Below, piece after piece: positions 60,887-64,000 of a stretch of 64,000 nucleotides of DNA; position 1 is the stretch's first letter, and the number at the start of each line of letters is the position of its first letter. The position numbers were made by a program, and so were the translations under genes. This DNA is from Streptomyces curacoi. GTDB taxonomy: Bacteria > Actinomycetota > Actinomycetes > Streptomycetales > Streptomycetaceae. The notes beneath the pieces were generated by a model. It was not told where the DNA came from and made no database searches. It saw nothing but the letters and a program-made list of their open reading frames with translations. The stretch spans positions 701,358 through 765,357 of the forward strand of contig NZ_KQ947988.1 in NCBI RefSeq assembly GCF_001513975.1. The letters run 5' to 3'.

Positions 60887-62059
60887 CTACGCCAACAACC
60901 CCCGCAACGGAAACACCGCCCGCCGAGTCGCCAGCACCGCCTGATCCAACCGGTCCGCAGGGTCGTACCCCGCCTCCCAGCCACCCCACGAAACAGGCCA
61001 CCGCCCATCCGTCATCCGAGCCGGCCCCAACTGCCGCGTACGCGCGAACACCTCCTGCCGCCACCCCTCAGGAATCATCGTCTCGGGTTCGATCGGCCGC
61101 CCCGCCGCAATACCCACCAGATGCGTCCACGACCGCGGCACGACCTCCACCACGGCGTATCCACCCCCACCCAGGGCAACCCACCTACCGTCGGCGTACT
61201 CATGCGCCAGGTCGTGACAGGCCATCTGCACGGCCCGCTGCGCGTCCAACGACACGGCGAGATGAGCGAGGGGATCCTCGAAGTGCGTGTCAGCCCCGTG
61301 CTGGGTCACCAACACCTGCGGCCGGAAATCAGCGATCAGCTCCGGCACAACGGCATGAAACGCCCGCACCCACCCCGCATCACCGGTCCCAGCCGGCAAC
61401 GCGACATTCACAGCCGTCCCCTCCGCGGACTCGCCCCCGGTCTCCTCCGGCCACCCGGTCTGCGGAAACAACGTCCGCGGATGCTCGTGCAACGAAATCG
61501 TCAGCACCCGCGGGTCCTCCCAGAACGCCGCCTGCACCCCGTCCCCGTGATGCACATCCACATCGATGTACGCGACCCGCTCAGCCCCCAGCTCCAACAA
61601 CCGGGCAATGGCCAGCGAGGCATCGTTGTAGATACAGAAACCCGACGCGCCCCCCGGCATCGCATGGTGCAGCCCACCCGCGAAGTTCACCGCGTGCAAC
61701 GCCTCGCCCCGCCACACGGCCTCCGCCGCCCCCACCGACTGCCCGGCGATGAGCGCCGACACCTCGTGCATCCCCGCGAACGCGGGATCATCCAGGGTCC
61801 CGAGCCCGTACGACTGGTCCGCCGCCCCAGGATCCGCCGAGGCCGCCTTCACGGCCTCGATGTAGTCCTCGCGATGCACCAGCCGCAACGTCGACTCCCC
61901 GGCCGGCTGCGCCGCGACGACGTCCACGTCCTTGTCCAGCCCGAAGGCATCGACAAGCTTCCTGGTCAGGGACAAGCGGACGGGATCCATCGGATGGTCC
62001 CGCCCGAAGTCATAGCCCGTTACTGCCTCGTCCCACATCAGCTGTGCGCGGCCGCTCAT
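60887..62059 (-). CDS. acuC: AcuC-type class I histone deacetylase-like protein
   Basis: This 390-residue protein resembles acetoin utilisation protein AcuC and class I HDACs. Zinc/catalytic segments are GGLHHAMPGGASGFCIYND and AYIDVDVHHGDGVQ, with GGGGY carrying the catalytic Tyr. It would deacetylate a protein, such as acetyl-CoA synthetase, or a small molecule. The ATG at 62059 is chosen by family similarity (SGRAQLMWDEAVTGY); it overlaps the end of the MFS gene by 50 bases. Confidence 0.92.
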   Translation of the reverse strand: MSGRAQLMWDEAVTGYDFGRDHPMDPVRLSLTRKLVDAFGLDKDVDVVAAQPAGESTLRLVHREDYIEAVKAASADPGAADQSYGLGTLDDPAFAGMHEVSALIAGQSVGAAEAVWRGEALHAVNFAGGLHHAMPGGASGFCIYNDASLAIARLLELGAERVAYIDVDVHHGDGVQAAFWEDPRVLTISLHEHPRTLFPQTGWPEETGGESAEGTAVNVALPAGTGDAGWVRAFHAVVPELIADFRPQVLVTQHGADTHFEDPLAHLAVSLDAQRAVQMACHDLAHEYADGRWVALGGGGYAVVEVVPRSWTHLVGIAAGRPIEPETMIPEGWRQEVFARTRQLGPARMTDGRWPVSWGGWEAGYDPADRLDQAVLATRRAVFPLRGLLA

Positions 62060-63242
62060 GCCCGTCACCGTATCGGTCCGGTTGAGTGGCGAACGACCGG
62101 GCGTACACAAGCGTCACCAGCACCAACACCATCGGCACAAGCATGGCCCCGCGATAGTTCCACGCATCACCGAGCGCACCCACCAGGGGCGAACCAATCA
62201 AAAACCCCACGTAATTGAACACATTGAGCCGCGCAATGGCCGCATCCGAACCCCCCGGCCCGTACTTCTCAGCAGCGAGCCGCCCGGCCGCCGCGAACGT
62301 CTGCGGCACCAGCACACACAACCCCAGCCCGAGCAGCGTGAATCCCAGCATCCCCACCCACGCCCCCGGCGCCCCGGCCACCACCGCGAACCCGACGGCC
62401 GCCACCAGCGCCCCCATCCGCACGACCGCGACAGCCCCGAACCGCCGCACCCCGAAGTCCCCGATGGCCCGCCCGAGCAACGTGGTCACCATGTACACGT
62501 TGTAAGGCACGGTCGCCAGTTGCTCCGAACTCCCCAGCACGTCCTGCAGATACTTCGCGCTCCAGTTGGAGACGGTCGAGTCCCCGATATAGGCGAAGGT
62601 CATCACCAGACACAGCGGCAACAGCATCGTGAAGGCAACAGGCCCACTCCCACCCGCTCCCTCCGCTACGACATCGCCCCCACGCCCCCCATCGACGTAC
62701 CACCGACTCCCCACCAGCACGGCCGGCAACAACACCACGACGACCGGCAGATACGACACGAACAGCGCCAGCTCCCAGTGCGCCCCCACCCAGGCCAGCG
62801 AGGCCCCCATGATCCCGCCCAGGCTGTACACCGCATGAAAGCTGAGCATGATGCTTCGCCCGTACGACCGCTGCAGACTCACCCCGAGCATGTTCATCGA
62901 GGCGTCGAGCGCACCCACGGCCAACCCGAACGCGGCGAGCGCGACACCCAGCTCGACCATCCGCTCCCCCGCCCCGACTCCGAGCAGCGCCAGGAGCACC
63001 ACGGGCTGGGACCACCGCAGCAACCGGCTCGGCGGTATCCGCCTCACCAGCCGCTCGGTCGCCACACTCCCGACGCCCGCGAGGATCGGCACCGCGGCGA
63101 GGAACGCGGGCAGCAGCGCGTCGGAGACCCCGTACCGGTCCTGGATGGCCGGAATCCGGGTCACGAGCAGCGCAAAGGCGACGCCCTGGGCGAAGAAGCT
63201 GAACGCCAACGAGGCCCTACCGCGCCGCAGCACATCAGTCAT
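62010..63242 (-). CDS. MFS transporter
   Basis: This 410-residue permease has about twelve hydrophobic helices. It shows an early ASLAFSFFAQGVAFALLVTRIP and a mid-protein inter-helix loop, typical of YbjJ/Bcr-like sugar or drug transporters. Substrate unknown. The ATG start is at 63242. It overlaps the start of acuC by 50 bases, implying translational coupling. Confidence 0.9.
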   Translation of the reverse strand: MTDVLRRGRASLAFSFFAQGVAFALLVTRIPAIQDRYGVSDALLPAFLAAVPILAGVGSVATERLVRRIPPSRLLRWSQPVVLLALLGVGAGERMVELGVALAAFGLAVGALDASMNMLGVSLQRSYGRSIMLSFHAVYSLGGIMGASLAWVGAHWELALFVSYLPVVVVLLPAVLVGSRWYVDGGRGGDVVAEGAGGSGPVAFTMLLPLCLVMTFAYIGDSTVSNWSAKYLQDVLGSSEQLATVPYNVYMVTTLLGRAIGDFGVRRFGAVAVVRMGALVAAVGFAVVAGAPGAWVGMLGFTLLGLGLCVLVPQTFAAAGRLAAEKYGPGGSDAAIARLNVFNYVGFLIGSPLVGALGDAWNYRGAMLVPMVLVLVTLVYARSFATQPDRYGDGHERPRTADVGRGSNGL

Positions 63243-63319
63243 GGCGGCGAGCGTAAGGCCCCGGCGTACTGGTGGGTAGATCCAGCCAAAGGTGAATTTC
63301 CCTCAAGTTCAGTTCAAGT

Positions 63320-63988
63320 TCAGTCGATGCCGCGCTCACCGGGAGACACGAGCAGGTCGACCAACTCCCCCATGTCGGCGAAGAGTCGAGTGGCCCCGGC
63401 CAGCTTCGCCGCAGGCGTCATCGCGGTGAACCCGTACACATCCATCCCCGCCGCCACCGCGGCCCGCACCCCCAGCGGGCTGTCCTCGACGACCACACAC
63501 CGCTCCGGCGCCACCCCCATCCGCTCGGCCGCGTACAGAAACAGATCCGGCGCCGGCTTCCCCCGCCCCACGTCCTGCGAACTGAAGATCCGCCCGTCCT
63601 CGAAGAACCGCTCCAGCCCCGTCGTCCGATGCCCCACCCGAATCCGCTCATGACTCCCGGACGAGGCCACGCAATACGGCACCTCCTCCCCCACAAGCTT
63701 CTCGAGCACGTCCACGACACCGACCACCGCCTTCAACTCCCGCTCGAACGCGGCGAACACACGCGTATGAAAGACATCGTCGAAGTCCTCGGGCAGCAGC
63801 TGCCCGGTCCGCTCCCGCACCAGGTCATGGATCCGGTGCATCGCCGAGCCCATGTAGTCCCTGATTGAGTCCTCGTATGTCGTCGGATGCCCCAGCTCGG
63901 TGAGGTACGCGGCGAGGAGCCGGTTGGAAATGGGCTCGCTGTCGACGAGCACACCGTCGTTGTCGAAGATGACAAGGTCATAGCGCAT
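63320..63988 (-). CDS. HAD family hydrolase (beta-phosphoglucomutase-like)
   Basis: This 222-residue protein has the HAD motif I IFDNDGVLVDS near residues 7-17, motif II Ser in CVASSGS, Lys in GRGKPAPD, and motif IV VVEDSPLGV. The cap domain is the small helical type. It would dephosphorylate a sugar or nucleotide phosphate. The last base of the ATG lies at 63988, near the end of the window. It probably starts the unit that continues with the MFS gene. Confidence 0.93.
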   Translation of the reverse strand: MRYDLVIFDNDGVLVDSEPISNRLLAAYLTELGHPTTYEDSIRDYMGSAMHRIHDLVRERTGQLLPEDFDDVFHTRVFAAFERELKAVVGVVDVLEKLVGEEVPYCVASSGSHERIRVGHRTTGLERFFEDGRIFSSQDVGRGKPAPDLFLYAAERMGVAPERCVVVEDSPLGVRAAVAAGMDVYGFTAMTPAAKLAGATRLFADMGELVDLLVSPGERGID

Positions 63989-64000
63989 GCCTACGACCCT

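Overview
High-GC actinobacterial chromosome, almost certainly Streptomyces. Base composition and third-position GC are typical of the genus. The window carries the developmental sigma factor gene bldN followed by rsbN, the rex-hemA-hemC-hemD cluster, a class I lysyl-tRNA synthetase beside argS, many GTG and TTG starts, ATGA stop/start overlaps and a dispersed GC-rich Streptomyces-type repeat. I saw no rRNA, tRNA, CRISPR array, intact transposase or phage gene.

Layout. 1-8.4 kb: a short UvrA-like ABC ATPase diverging from a tandem-domain MerR regulator; a deaminase, Fe(II) dioxygenase and lone condensation-domain gene; an SRPBCC protein; an ECF sigma factor with a membrane partner. 8.4-17.4 kb: System II cytochrome c maturation operon (resA-like, ccdA, resB, ccsB), a polysaccharide deacetylase lipoprotein, a histidine phosphatase, hemL and a conserved protein of unknown function. 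17.4-21.1 kb: a small accessory-looking island with an ATP-binding protein, an unknown protein and a graspetide-type RiPP precursor in one operon, diverging from a TTA-containing XRE/TPR regulator coupled to a GNAT gene, and ending in a 5'-truncated YdcF-like gene.

21.1-32.2 kb: M20 peptidase, a two-component system, LLM oxidoreductase, a mycothiol-dependent-type DinB-fold protein, AraC regulator, secreted and membrane proteins, NTF2-like protein, SDR, tyrosine phosphatase and RtcB. 32.3-39.5 kb: two DUF3558-type lipoproteins, a DUF2637 membrane protein, lysS and argS. 39.6-43.4 kb: a secreted peptidoglycan-binding-like protein diverging from two membrane-anchored HTH proteins with extracellular sensor-like domains (the most interesting undescribed-looking module), then an aminotransferase.

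43.7-52.5 kb: small lipoprotein, hemB, an FAD oxidoreductase lying between hemB and hemD, then hemD/cobA, hemC, hemA and rex, with a near-perfect Rex operator in front of rex. 52.3-64 kb: glutaredoxin, HAD phosphatase, bldN and rsbN, a membrane acyltransferase, an NAD-dependent epimerase, a 32-residue basic protein, an excisionase-type DNA-binding protein, a phosphatase-like protein, AcuC deacetylase, an MFS permease and a HAD hydrolase.

How they work together. hemA, hemL, hemB, hemC and hemD together take glutamyl-tRNA to uroporphyrinogen III, and the CcsB/ResB/CcdA/ResA set attaches heme to c-type cytochromes. Rex, which reads the NADH/NAD+ ratio, is placed to tie heme supply to respiration. 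BldN and RsbN control aerial development. The remaining genes are mainly housekeeping plus regulators.
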